Origin: JAXMBN01 sp046349875
GTDB taxonomy: Bacteria > Planctomycetota > Planctomycetia > Pirellulales > Pirellulaceae
NCBI GenBank assembly: GCA_046349875.1
Contig: JAXMBN010000001.1
Location: 124,001-188,000 of the forward strand
Direction of reading: 5' to 3'
Length of the DNA stretch: 64,000 nt
The position numbers and the translations under genes are program-made. How positions within the stretch are numbered: position 1 is the stretch's first letter; each line of letters starts with the position of its first letter. Shown here piece by piece: positions 29,762 through 39,407 of the stretch. The notes under the pieces were generated by a model that saw only the letters and a program-made list of their open reading frames with translations, had not been told where the DNA came from and ran no database searches.

Positions 29762-31582
29762 CTAACGCCGAACGGCTCCGTTGCCTTGCGATAATCGATT
29801 GCGCATTTCACCGAGTTGCGCTCCAAAGCGGCGTTGATCGTAGAGCGCCAAGGCACGAAGCGAATGTCCTCGAGGTCCAATCGCCCAATCATGATCGCGT
29901 CGATCGAGGATCTGCGAAAGTAAGAACTGAACTCCTTTGACTACGCGAGGATGATCGAGCTCGGATTCAGGAATGGTATAGATGAGCCATTCTAAGATAT
30001 GACCGGTGGTTTGAACTTTTCGATCCATATCGGGATCGTTGCCTCGCGATTCAAACCAATTGGTACTAAAGCTTCCGTCTTGGTTTTGAAGGGTCCATGT
30101 ATACTTCACAAAATCGTTGACGAAGATGGAGGCTCGCTTGAAGTTACCATCGATCGGCAGGCCTTCTTCTTGACGCCGCTGCACGGCATAGGTCAACCCC
30201 ATCAGTCGATGCGTTCCACCACATGCGGCTCCAACGATCGGCTGCTTGAGTTCTTCTTCCACCAACTTCGATATGGACCAACTATTACCATCATTCGAGG
30301 TCCATTCGTGATCGGACGACAGATAGTGCGAGAGACCGATCAGCTTGAAAGTAAGCTCGGTGTTTTCGCGACACCCATCCATTTCGTACTGGATTAGATC
30401 TCCAATGGTGTAGGATTGGTTTTCGACCCGAATAGGATAATTGCTTGGAACATAGGACTGCGCCAACATGGCCAAGAACTGTCCTTCGTGCCCTTGCACA
30501 CCTGGACCAACCGCCATAGAAAATCCATCCGCTTTGGGTAGAAACAGCTTTTGCGTGCGACACTTGCCGTTGTAGCACATCCAACCAATCGCGTTCGTTT
30601 TTTGATTGCCATTGACTAGTTCTGCTTCAACGCCGTAGGGAAGCATGGCATGCATCACAGCCCACGGGCTTCGCTTCACCGTGGATTCAGGGCGGAACAA
30701 ATAGTAGGCCAAGCAGCTTTCTACGCGTTGCTTGAGCATTCGCTCTTGCTGGGACATGGGCCGATCGGTAGATGGCTTCTTAGGCTTTTCGATCGGAGGA
30801 GGAACTGCTTTTTGAGCACTCTTCTTGTTCGAGACGGCGATGGCCGGAATCTTGACTTCGCGCATGGTCTTCTCAGCATCGTCGCGATCATTGGCGGATT
30901 CCTTTTCAGCGTTGGGCAGATCGGGAGCCTCTTGAGATTGATCGGCCTTTTTCTGCTTCTGTCGATCGACGGGACTGGTATCCTTGAGCGATCGCCGAGA
31001 GGAATCTTCGTCGGTCGGCGATTTCATTTCCGACGGCGAGGATTCTGCCTTTCCATCGGACTTGGAAGTATCTTCCAAAATTGTAGATTTGCCTTGCGCA
31101 GGGTTATTTCCAGGAGGCTCTGCGTTCCCATCGCTTGGCTTTGCGTTTGGAGAGGGCTCGGTCGAATCGGGCTTGGCAGCTTTATCGTCTTTGCCGGCAG
31201 GCACATCGGAGAGTTCAAATGGCTTTTGAACGCGAGTCATCCCCGACTCACCATTTTGCAGTGGCGATGTAGTTTGCTGGGGCGCAGGTGGGATCAGGAT
31301 CAGAGCCGGAGTCGCTCCTTGCTCGATTGTCCGCATCGTACCGTTAGCGTTGCTCCGAAGTGGGTTGGACGGTAGCGATGAATTCGGCGCAGCAGGATCC
31401 TGAGCCGAAGCCGGCCGAACCAAAGAAATCGTTGCAGATGGTTGGGAAGGGGATGGCGGTACGCCTTCTTCAGGAGCTTCGCATCGGATCGTGGCTCGCG
31501 GGGTTTTCTCTCCCGAAGCCTCGACCGCAGCTATGCTCAATCCAAACCCAACTACCCAAAGACATCCAATGAAGCGAATCAT
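29762..31582 (-). CDS. Secreted protein: long Pro/Ser/Lys-rich linker plus alpha-toroid-like C-terminal domain
   Basis: About 606 aa from ATG 31582 (an ATG at 31606 also has a ribosome site). MIRFIGCLWVVGFGLSIAAVEA is a signal peptide. Residues about 20-285 are low-complexity, rich in Pro, Ser, Asp and Lys. From about 285 the protein is ordered: YYLFRPESTVKRSPWAVMHAML, AVGPGVQGHEGQFLAMLAQS, NQDGSFSTNWFESRGNDPDM and HPRVVKGVQFLLSQI. Repeats such as QDGSFSTNWF recall the alpha-toroid (prenyltransferase/squalene-cyclase) fold. No catalytic DxDD-type motif was seen, so it is probably a structural or binding toroid. Such two-part proteins recur in planctomycetes without known function. Confidence 0.7.
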   Translation of the reverse strand: MIRFIGCLWVVGFGLSIAAVEASGEKTPRATIRCEAPEEGVPPSPSQPSATISLVRPASAQDPAAPNSSLPSNPLRSNANGTMRTIEQGATPALILIPPAPQQTTSPLQNGESGMTRVQKPFELSDVPAGKDDKAAKPDSTEPSPNAKPSDGNAEPPGNNPAQGKSTILEDTSKSDGKAESSPSEMKSPTDEDSSRRSLKDTSPVDRQKQKKADQSQEAPDLPNAEKESANDRDDAEKTMREVKIPAIAVSNKKSAQKAVPPPIEKPKKPSTDRPMSQQERMLKQRVESCLAYYLFRPESTVKRSPWAVMHAMLPYGVEAELVNGNQKTNAIGWMCYNGKCRTQKLFLPKADGFSMAVGPGVQGHEGQFLAMLAQSYVPSNYPIRVENQSYTIGDLIQYEMDGCRENTELTFKLIGLSHYLSSDHEWTSNDGNSWSISKLVEEELKQPIVGAACGGTHRLMGLTYAVQRRQEEGLPIDGNFKRASIFVNDFVKYTWTLQNQDGSFSTNWFESRGNDPDMDRKVQTTGHILEWLIYTIPESELDHPRVVKGVQFLLSQILDRRDHDWAIGPRGHSLRALALYDQRRFGAQLGEMRNRLSQGNGAVRR

Positions 31583-31735
31583 CAAGAATCCATTCCTGAA
31601 ATGCATGAACCTGTCCTGAACCCTTTTGAGGAAAAACAAGTTCGTCTTAGATTGTTGCAAGTTCGAAGCCCATAGGATCCCTCCTTGGAATCTCGGGTAA
31701 CGCATCGCCTTGCTATTGATCGACTATGATGATGC

Positions 31736-32452
31736 TCAACGAAGCTTCAGCATAGACCCCATTTGATCCGCCAGCGTCGCTTTTGGACCTTCGACCGCTT
31801 CACCATTTAAGTATCGTTTCCAAAGTGCCACATCGCCGCCCAGGTTTTCGCCTGTAACCTTGGCCAACGATACCGTGGACTGATATTGGATCGATGGTGA
31901 TCGATCTTGAATGGTCTTTGCGAGCCAGCGTTTGGCTTCTTCCCCTTCGTAGTTGGAAATCGCGTTGATGGCAGCAACGCGAACGCTGGTACTTTCATCC
32001 GTGGTTGCGATCTTACCGATGAGAGCAAGAGCTTCGCTGGTGTTTTGCTTGGCTAAGGACTTGCAGGCAGCCAATCGGACTTTATCGGAATCGTCCTGCG
32101 CGGCTTTCTGGAGAAGCATAAACGCCTTGGGATCTTGAATCGTTGCGCATGCCATCGCCACCTGCCTTCGCATATCGGGGCTTGGATCATTCGCAAAGAT
32201 TTTCTCCAACGATTCCAACCAACGTCGCTGCTCTTCCGCATCCATCTGGGAAATCTGACTTCGCAACAATTGCATTTCATTCATGCGGTCATCGAACGTA
32301 GGCCCCAAGGCGCGATCCTCTTCCCATTGTTTGCGGAAATAAGGATTGGCCTTCTTCATTTCAAAAAACGGGCCATCGGCGCAGCCGGCGATGAGAAGCA
32401 TGTGAATCATGCCGCAAACGAGCAAACCAAGATATTTGGATTGATTGGGCAT
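31736..32452 (-). CDS. HEAT-repeat lipoprotein
   Basis: About 238 aa from ATG 32452. A lipobox LIAGC follows a hydrophobic stretch (YLGLLVCGMIHMLL), so it is a membrane-anchored lipoprotein. The body contains HEAT-like helical repeats: PSPDMRRQVAMACATIQDPK, DSDKVRLAACKSLAKQNTS, STSVRVAAINAISNYEGEE and RSPSIQYQSTVSLAKVTGE. HEAT arrays bind proteins; no enzymatic motif is present. It is 153 bp upstream of the toroid protein gene on the same strand and could be co-expressed. Confidence 0.82.
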   Translation of the reverse strand: MPNQSKYLGLLVCGMIHMLLIAGCADGPFFEMKKANPYFRKQWEEDRALGPTFDDRMNEMQLLRSQISQMDAEEQRRWLESLEKIFANDPSPDMRRQVAMACATIQDPKAFMLLQKAAQDDSDKVRLAACKSLAKQNTSEALALIGKIATTDESTSVRVAAINAISNYEGEEAKRWLAKTIQDRSPSIQYQSTVSLAKVTGENLGGDVALWKRYLNGEAVEGPKATLADQMGSMLKLR

Positions 32453-32836
32453 AGATACAAAGGTCCTCGTTGGGTCGAGCTTCATTCCATGTGATGGATG
32501 ACTTTTCCATCCACACCACCACTTTGGGAACGCCGGGACAGTATCAAACCGTCGCGCGAGCGAACAGTGCAATATCGAGATTTTCACTACCGACCCGACG
32601 ACAGGTTGCAACTACCCCTTCCTGGTCCCAAGGCAACCGCGAAATTGCTAGCTAAACACCTAAAAAGAAAGCCTGGAAGTGGTCGGCGAAGCCGCAGGAA
32701 TCGAGGTTGGCAAAAACTACCCGCATACACTAGACTACCGAATCGAAATCAGGCTAACTCAATCAACCGGTCTCTTTGAAACCCGCATTTTGACCGTAGC
32801 TCCTGATCAAGCCAAATCGCCAAGGAGGTGAGTTCG
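32453..32836. other. Intergenic region between divergent HEAT lipoprotein and YhaO-like genes
   Basis: About 380 bases. Some plus-strand frames exist but lack ribosome sites or family resemblance. The right end holds the strong ribosome site AAGGAGG of the YhaO-like gene. Confidence 0.45.
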
Positions 32837-34108
32837 ATGGGAAAGGAATCTATTCGCTTCATGCATGCGAGCGACTTTCATTTAGAAAGACCGTTGCATG
32901 ATCTGCTCGATATCCCCGATCATCTGAAGAATGCGTTGGTGGATGCTCCTTGGAAAGCTGCGGAAGCGGTTTTCGAACATGCGATGATGGAGCAGATCGA
33001 CTTCCTGCTTCTCTCGGGCGACCTATTGAATCCGATTGCGACGGGAGCCGCTGGTCCAGCATTTCTCATCGAGCATTTCGAAGAACTGGGCAAACGAAAC
33101 ATTCCAATCTACTGGGCGGGTGGTCAAGTCGATGATCCGGATCGATGGCCCGATTCCGTCACCTTACCTTCGAATGTGCATCTCTTTTCCAAACGTCAAG
33201 TCGAGTCACGTTTGCATCATCGCAACGGACACGCCATCGTCACGATCCTTGGAAAGAGTAGTGATGGGCGTGAATCGATTCGCGCCGCTGAATATAGCCA
33301 TGAAGAAGACAACAATTTCATCATTGCCATAGGCCATGGAACGGCAGATGCCGAAGCACTCGCATCCGAAAAGATCGATTACTGGGCCTTAGGTGGCGAT
33401 CATCAGCGGTCATGCCTTCAAAGTGAATCACCACCCATTCGCTATTCAGGCTCGGTGCAGGGCAGGGGTGTCGATGAACCAGGTGGCCATGGTTTTGATT
33501 TGATCGAAATCGATGGTGACCGCAACATTCACCTGCAACAAATCGACGTGGATACATTTCGCTATACCACGCAAACGGTCGACGCGGATGACCTGGCGCT
33601 TGGACGCGACCTTCGGCAACTCGTCGCGAAGAAGATCAACAAGCTTCAATCGGAATGCGGCGGCAAGCACTTGCTGATTCAATGGCGCATTCAAATGGAT
33701 CTCGAGCAAGCGAGCATCGTGGGTCCAGCGGCAGTAGAAGATCTATTGCAATGGCTTCGTCGCGAGTTTGGACACGGCCAACCCGCGGCATGGTCTTTGG
33801 ATATCGAAGTGATTCCACCTAAGCAGCTTCCCAAGAAATGGTCCGAGGAGGATACGATTCTTGGCGACTTCTTGCGAACCGCCAGCAGTCATCGCAAGAA
33901 TGGCGGCAAAGACCTTCAGATCAAGCCGATCATCGATGCTGAATCTCCTGGTTCAGCCATTTGGCAAGCAGCATTGCAACCAGCCGACAATGCATCGCAA
34001 GCTAACCTACTGGAACGTTCCGCACTCCTCGGAGTCGATCTCCTTCGAGGCCATCAAGTCGATCTCGTTGCCAACACGCGACGCTTTGGTGGAATCCAGC
34101 AAGGATAG
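32837..34108 (+). CDS. yhaO-like: SbcD/YhaO-like metallophosphoesterase (DNA exonuclease subunit)
   Basis: 423 aa from ATG 32837, chosen because AAGGAGG lies 8 bases upstream. Calcineurin-like nuclease motifs: FMHASDFHLERPL (Asp/His metal ligands), FLLLSGDLLN (GD), and later IIAIGHGTAD and YWALGGDHQRSC (the usual final motif is G-x-x-H). The C-terminal 150 residues are the capping region. It is followed after 158 bp by a YhaN-like ATPase. The pair corresponds to B. subtilis YhaO/YhaN and, more loosely, SbcD/SbcC or Mre11/Rad50, which process DNA ends. Direct activity is inferred from homology. Confidence 0.85.
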   Translation: MGKESIRFMHASDFHLERPLHDLLDIPDHLKNALVDAPWKAAEAVFEHAMMEQIDFLLLSGDLLNPIATGAAGPAFLIEHFEELGKRNIPIYWAGGQVDDPDRWPDSVTLPSNVHLFSKRQVESRLHHRNGHAIVTILGKSSDGRESIRAAEYSHEEDNNFIIAIGHGTADAEALASEKIDYWALGGDHQRSCLQSESPPIRYSGSVQGRGVDEPGGHGFDLIEIDGDRNIHLQQIDVDTFRYTTQTVDADDLALGRDLRQLVAKKINKLQSECGGKHLLIQWRIQMDLEQASIVGPAAVEDLLQWLRREFGHGQPAAWSLDIEVIPPKQLPKKWSEEDTILGDFLRTASSHRKNGGKDLQIKPIIDAESPGSAIWQAALQPADNASQANLLERSALLGVDLLRGHQVDLVANTRRFGGIQQG

Positions 34109-34266
34109 TTCCAAGCTAGTGATCACAGGGAAGTATAAGGTCGCATCCGGGATTTTTTCAAACCGCAAAGAACCCAATGCCCGCAAGCGCAAAAACCATG
34201 CAATAAATTGAACCTGAGTTGCTCCTTGGTCGGGAAGACGAACAGAGCAAACCTGGAGGGAACCAA

Positions 34267-37200
34267 GTGAAGATCAAAGATATTCAAATCGAAGGGTTCG
34301 GTGTTTGGTCGGGGCTGAACGTCGATAGCCTCCCGGATGGCATGACGGTCTTCTATGGTCCCAACGAAGCCGGCAAGACGACGTTGATGCAGTTCTTGCG
34401 AGCTATGCTCTATGGCTTCACGCCCGAGCGTCGCTCGCGCTACCTTCCTCCTGTACATGGCGGTCGTCCCGGTGGCGCCATCCGTGTTACGGGCCCCGGT
34501 GGTGGCTATGAAATCGCTCGTCGAGCTCAACTCAATGATCCAGGAGTGATCGGTCAGCTCTCGGTGACCAGTGGCGATGGAATCACTCAAGGGCAGCATC
34601 GATTGGCGATGTTGCTCGGCCAAGTGGACGAATCGATTTTCACCAATGTGTTCGCGATCGGCTTGCGCGAACTCCAAGAACTGAGCACGCTCGATGATAC
34701 CGCAGCGGCAGACGAACTCTACAAACTATCGAGCGGACTTGATCGTGTATCGTTGGTGGATGTGATACGGCAGTTGCGAAGCGCCCGCGGACAGATCGTC
34801 GGCCCCAATCCTGAACAAGGTCAAATGCAAGGGCTGATGCTGCGACGTGAAAAGCTACGCGATGAGCAAGAACAGTTGATCGCTCGAGGAAAACGCTGGA
34901 GCGAGTTGGCGGCCCAAAAGAAGAGCCATCAGCAGGAGATTGAAGAACTCGAACAGCGCAAAGACCAATGGGAAGGCGAGTCCAAGATCGTCGAAGTGTC
35001 GATGCAGGTACGTGAACCTTGGGCTAATCGCGAGCGCATTCGTACCGCATTGAGCCAGCTCAACGCTCGCATCGACCTTCCTGACGATTCAGGTCAGCGG
35101 CTGCGTGATCTCATCGCCGAACTCGAAGATCGACGCGAAAAACTCAATGGAGTTCGAGACCAACGCATTGCTCTGCGCAATCGCGCTCGTCAACTTCCTT
35201 TGCGTCGAAGCATTCTTGAACTTTCGAGCAAAATCGAAGCAGCCACCGAACAAGGACCATGGATCTCGGCCTTGCAAAAGCAGATCCAACGACTCGAATC
35301 GGATATCGGAGTCACCCGCGAACAACTGCTCGAAGATGCCAAACGATTGGGTGTCAGCGAAGACGATCAAAACGCGCTGCTCAACGATAAACGGATGGCC
35401 AATCTGCCCGACCTTTCGCGGCAGGCCATCACGCAATTGGCCGGTCCTGCGCGAGAAGTCCGCATCCAAACCGCCAAACTCAAACAAGCCAAGCTTCAAG
35501 GAGAGAACGATCGAAAGGAAGCAGATCGTCTCCAGGCAGAGATTCAAGAGTTTCTCGCTGCTCGAGAACAAACCGACCTTCATGAAGCGATGCAGCATCA
35601 CACCGATCTAATCGCTCGCATCCGCGCTCAACAGCAAATCGAAGAGAAACTCGAGAAGCTTCAGAAGCATAAGAAGGAACTCCAAGAAGAGGCTGCCGAT
35701 CTCGAAGCGGAAGATGCGTTGCCAATGGAACGCTTCTTCGTATTGATGATCCCCTTCGTTTTCGGTGCCGTGACGTTGCTCATCGGTTTCGACCGTATGT
35801 CCTTCGGTTATATTTATAGTAAAGAACCAGCGACCGGAGCCTTGCTGTCACTAGTAGGCGTTGTGGTTCTCTTCTTCTGGTACACCTGGAAGAACTTTAC
35901 CGAACGCGGAACAGGAGGAGATCTCAACGATTGCGAAGGACAACTTGATGGAATCATTCGCCAGATTCGCAAAACGGAACAAGAACGAGAAGAACTAACT
36001 CGGAATCTCCCAGCCTTTACCGGAACCGCCGAACAACGGCTGCGTGAGTACGAGCATGAACTGCAGAATTTCGAAGCGATGCTTCCCGTGCATCACAATC
36101 TGGATGCGGCTTCGCAACGTTTCAAATCAGCTCGACGTCGAGCTAAGACGGCATCTGAATCTCTGCGAACCGCCAAAGCTCAATGGAAGAAGACGCTTCA
36201 GCAATTGGGACTTGCAGAATCACTGTCCCCTAAGAGCATTCGGATCATGGCCGAAGGTTATGAGTCGTTGCTTCAAACACGCAAACGTCTCAAATCCCAA
36301 GAAGACGAACTCGATCAACGTCGATTGGAACTGGCTTCGATCACTCAACGCATCGATGCCTTGATGCGTCAAGCCGATGCGGCAGCCAAGCAAGCTCGCG
36401 ATGGTGATCGCAACAAACGCAAGGCGGATCGTGACGAGCGTGCTGTGTCGCGCGAAGAACGCTCGCGAGAAGATCGGCAACGCGAGGATCGACCTCGCAA
36501 ACAAGATCCAAGCCTCAATCTCCAACGCGTCTCAGCCGACAGTGAATCGACCGATCCGATGGAAGGCGCCGCATCGGCATTGAACGATTTGACGGCGATG
36601 CTAGCCGAACAACAAGCCTACGTCCAACAACGACGACAATTCAAAGATGAGGATGCTCAGCTTGCCAAGCAGCAAAAGCAAATCCAACGCGCGATCGATC
36701 GGTTGACCTTGGCGAAACAAGCCTTGCTTGCTGACCTAGGGGTCGAAAATCAAGAACAACTCGAGAAGCATCTCGATACCAAACGCGAATACCAAAAGCT
36801 GCTGTCGCAAATCGAAGAACTCGATGATCGTATTCGCACGATGATCGGAGGACATGTTTCCTACGATATGGTTGCACGAAACCTTGATGGAGGTTCAGCC
36901 CATGAACTCGACAAGCGATGGGATGCCCTTCAGCAGCGGATCGAACAAGCCGAACAACGAATTCTCCAATTGCATCAAAGGCAAGGCGAAATCTCACAAG
37001 AGATGAAGTCGCTGGCCGCGGATCGCCGCCTGATGGAACTTCGTCTCGAATTGTCCGTCATCGACGAGCAATTGAAAGCGTGTGCCGCGCATTGGCAATC
37101 GTTGGCCGGTACCACCTGCATGCTCGAAAAAGTTTGCGAAGTCTATGAAACCGAACGCCAACCCGAAACGCTTCGAGAAGCCTCTAGCTTCCTGAAGCAA

Positions 37201-37965
37201 TTGACCGAAGGCAAGTACGTTCGCGTTTGGACGCCGCTCGGAAAGAATGCTCTACGCATCGATAACCAACAAGGTCAATCGTTGCCGCTCGAAGTACTGA
37301 GCCGTGGAACTCGCGAAGCGGTATTTATCGCTTTACGATTGTCGCTTGCAGCTGCCTATGCGCGGCGAGGTGTGATGCTTCCATTGGTACTCGACGACGT
37401 GCTCGTCAACTTCGACACCATTCGAGCTCGCCAAGCGGCCAAGGTTCTTCGCGACTACGCCGACCTGGGCAATCAGGTCATCATGTTCACCTGCCATGAG
37501 CATATCATGCGGATGTTCCACGATATCTCGGTTCAAGTCCGCGTTCTGCCAATGCAAGGAATTCCTGGCGAAGCAAGAGTCTACGTCCCTGAGATTTTGG
37601 CTCCCATGCAACCAGAACGAATCGTTGAAACGGTCTTCATTCAACCAGAACCGATTCTCGATCCTCCACCACCGGTTGTCGAACCCGTGGTTCAGATCGT
37701 GGAACCGATCGTCGAGCCCCCCAAGCCCGAACCGATGCCGATTATCGAACCGGTTGTCGAATTCGTTCGCGTGGAAGTTCCAGCGGTGAAACCCGCACCG
37801 TTACCTGAACCTGCCCCTATCCCAACCATCGACCATCTATGGTATGAATTGGATCCCGTGGAGAACGAATGGACGGAGATCGCAACCACCGATGTGGCTG
37901 CGGAGCATCCGAACGCCGACTCCGATCCAGAACCTCAAACCAATCCTTGGTGGTCGCATGTCTGA
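34267..37965 (+). CDS. yhaN-like: YhaN-like SMC-type ATPase with membrane segments in the coiled coil and a Pro-rich tail
   Basis: 1232 aa from GTG 34267, preceded by GGAGGG with 6-base spacing. The N-terminal half-ATPase starts VKIKDIQIEGFGVWSGL with Walker A YGPNEAGKTTLMQFL. A long coiled coil follows, rich in Glu/Gln/Arg. Two hydrophobic helices near residues 490-550 (FFVLMIPFVFGAVTLLIGF and TGALLSLVGVVVLFFWY) interrupt it, as in Bacillus YhaN. The C-terminal ABC signature LSRGTREAVFIALRLS and Walker B LPLVLDDVLVNFD complete the ATPase. After that come about 140 residues of Pro/Glu/Val-rich tail (PEPILDPPPPVVEPVV), unusual for the family. It partners the YhaO-like nuclease. Confidence 0.9.
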   Translation: MKIKDIQIEGFGVWSGLNVDSLPDGMTVFYGPNEAGKTTLMQFLRAMLYGFTPERRSRYLPPVHGGRPGGAIRVTGPGGGYEIARRAQLNDPGVIGQLSVTSGDGITQGQHRLAMLLGQVDESIFTNVFAIGLRELQELSTLDDTAAADELYKLSSGLDRVSLVDVIRQLRSARGQIVGPNPEQGQMQGLMLRREKLRDEQEQLIARGKRWSELAAQKKSHQQEIEELEQRKDQWEGESKIVEVSMQVREPWANRERIRTALSQLNARIDLPDDSGQRLRDLIAELEDRREKLNGVRDQRIALRNRARQLPLRRSILELSSKIEAATEQGPWISALQKQIQRLESDIGVTREQLLEDAKRLGVSEDDQNALLNDKRMANLPDLSRQAITQLAGPAREVRIQTAKLKQAKLQGENDRKEADRLQAEIQEFLAAREQTDLHEAMQHHTDLIARIRAQQQIEEKLEKLQKHKKELQEEAADLEAEDALPMERFFVLMIPFVFGAVTLLIGFDRMSFGYIYSKEPATGALLSLVGVVVLFFWYTWKNFTERGTGGDLNDCEGQLDGIIRQIRKTEQEREELTRNLPAFTGTAEQRLREYEHELQNFEAMLPVHHNLDAASQRFKSARRRAKTASESLRTAKAQWKKTLQQLGLAESLSPKSIRIMAEGYESLLQTRKRLKSQEDELDQRRLELASITQRIDALMRQADAAAKQARDGDRNKRKADRDERAVSREERSREDRQREDRPRKQDPSLNLQRVSADSESTDPMEGAASALNDLTAMLAEQQAYVQQRRQFKDEDAQLAKQQKQIQRAIDRLTLAKQALLADLGVENQEQLEKHLDTKREYQKLLSQIEELDDRIRTMIGGHVSYDMVARNLDGGSAHELDKRWDALQQRIEQAEQRILQLHQRQGEISQEMKSLAADRRLMELRLELSVIDEQLKACAAHWQSLAGTTCMLEKVCEVYETERQPETLREASSFLKQLTEGKYVRVWTPLGKNALRIDNQQGQSLPLEVLSRGTREAVFIALRLSLAAAYARRGVMLPLVLDDVLVNFDTIRARQAAKVLRDYADLGNQVIMFTCHEHIMRMFHDISVQVRVLPMQGIPGEARVYVPEILAPMQPERIVETVFIQPEPILDPPPPVVEPVVQIVEPIVEPPKPEPMPIIEPVVEFVRVEVPAVKPAPLPEPAPIPTIDHLWYELDPVENEWTEIATTDVAAEHPNADSDPEPQTNPWWSHV

Positions 37966-38302
37966 GTCGATTTTTTCGAAGATCATCCGCAAGGAAATCC
38001 CCGCGAAGATCGTGTATGAGGATGAACTGAGCTTAGCCTTTCACGACATTAGTCCCAAAGCCCCCGTCCATGTGCTCGTCATTCCCAAGAAAGTGATCCC
38101 TTCGGTTGAAGAGATCACCGCAGAAGACCAGAGCTTGATCGGCCATCTCTATTTGGTCATTCAAAAAGTGGCCAGGCAATTGGAGATTGCAGAAAATGGA
38201 TATCGCGTGGTCGTCAATTGCCGACGCGATGGTGGCCAAGAAGTGCCTCATCTCCATTTCCACCTGCTAGGTGGACGCTCGCTTGCCTGGCCGCCAGGCT
38301 AA
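37958..38302 (+). CDS. hinT-like: HIT-family nucleotide hydrolase (HinT-like)
   Basis: 114 aa. ATG 37958 lies inside the last codons of the YhaN-like gene (8-bp overlap), so it is translationally coupled; upstream codons in frame are read-through of that gene. The start SESIFSKIIRKEIPAKIVYEDE is typical HinT. The histidine triad is HLHFHLLGGRSLAWPPG (H-x-H-x-H). HinT proteins hydrolyse nucleoside phosphoramidates and aminoacyl-AMP. Nothing suggests a role in DNA repair apart from the overlap. Confidence 0.92.
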   Translation: MSESIFSKIIRKEIPAKIVYEDELSLAFHDISPKAPVHVLVIPKKVIPSVEEITAEDQSLIGHLYLVIQKVARQLEIAENGYRVVVNCRRDGGQEVPHLHFHLLGGRSLAWPPG

Positions 38303-38546
38303 ATAAGCACGTAAGTGCATCAATGCTGTTGCAGACAAATGGGTTGCCAAAGGGCGATCAACAGTCTTTGCTTACGATCCATTGAGCGGCAAAGTACCTG
38401 TTGCAATCGCTGCACATTGCAGCAGTGGGTGCCAGGGTCGTTGTCGTGAATGATCGCCGAGACGCTAGCCGTCGGTGGTCTCTTGAACTATGTTGTGTGG
38501 CAATGCAACGTTTCCACTTCGAGTTCTTTTCTGGTGAGGTTTTCCT

Positions 38547-39407
38547 ATGGCCTATCTTTTTGGTTCCCACATGTCGATTGCGGGTGGGTATTACAAAGCC
38601 GTCGACGCGGCCCAAGAGGTAGGTTGTAATGTCGTTCAATTGTTCACCAAGAATAACAACCAGTGGAAAGCCAAACCGATCACCGACGAAGAGGTCGCCA
38701 CGTTTCAAAAGCATCTTCGTGATCGCAACATCACCCATCCTTTGTCGCATGCGAGTTATCTCATCAACCTCGCTTCACCCAACGATGAACTGTGGCAAAA
38801 ATCGATCGAAGCCATGGTCATCGAATGGCAGCGGGCCGAGCAATTAGGACTGATCGGAGTGGTGGTGCATCCGGGAGCGTTTGTCAGCAGCGATGAAGCA
38901 AGTGGACTCGAACGCATACGGTCTGCATTGCCATTGATTCATCAAGCCGTCAAGCCAAAGAAGAGCTGGTTGCTTTTGGAAAACACGGCCGGCCAGGGAA
39001 GCTGCCTGGGATGGAACATGCAGCAATTGGGGATCATGGTGAAAGGAACGGGGGCGAAGAAGAAAATAGGTGTCTGCATCGACACCTGCCATGCGCATGC
39101 GGCAGGCTACGATCTTTCGACTCCCGCAGGATTGAAGCGATTGGTTTCCGAAGCGGAAGAGCACGGAGTGCTCGAACTAATCCAAGCCATCCATCTCAAC
39201 GATAGCAAGAAGGAAGTTGGATCGCGGGTCGATCGCCACGAACATATCGGTCACGGCACCATTACCCTCGATGGCTTCAAACGCTTCCTCAAGCACAAGG
39301 CTTTCAAAGATCTACCGATGTATCTGGAAACCGAAAAAGGAGAATCCGACGATGGCCGCGATTGGGACGTCGTCAATTTGGAAGTTCTTCGGTCACTCGT
39401 TGACTAG
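38547..39407 (+). CDS. nfo: Deoxyribonuclease IV (AP endonuclease)
   Basis: Cuts DNA 5' of abasic sites; a TIM-barrel enzyme with three metal ions. 286 aa, close to the usual 280. It starts MAYLFGSHMSIAGGYYKAVD, with later metal-site segments VVVHPGAF, LLENTAGQG, VCIDTCHAHAAGYDL, LNDSKKEVGSRVDRHEHIGHG and METEKGE-like LETEKGESDDG at the end. All hallmark His/Glu/Asp positions are visible. It converges with the GYF protein gene, overlapping 4 bp at the stops. With YhaO/YhaN just upstream, the neighbourhood has a DNA-repair flavour. Confidence 0.95.
   Translation: MAYLFGSHMSIAGGYYKAVDAAQEVGCNVVQLFTKNNNQWKAKPITDEEVATFQKHLRDRNITHPLSHASYLINLASPNDELWQKSIEAMVIEWQRAEQLGLIGVVVHPGAFVSSDEASGLERIRSALPLIHQAVKPKKSWLLLENTAGQGSCLGWNMQQLGIMVKGTGAKKKIGVCIDTCHAHAAGYDLSTPAGLKRLVSEAEEHGVLELIQAIHLNDSKKEVGSRVDRHEHIGHGTITLDGFKRFLKHKAFKDLPMYLETEKGESDDGRDWDVVNLEVLRSLVD

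Noticed and set aside
32837..37965. Possible known defence system such as Gabija or Wadjet from the ATPase/nuclease pair
   Set aside because: Domains match YhaO/YhaN (SbcCD-like), not the OLD-family GajA or the MukBEF-like Wadjet genes.
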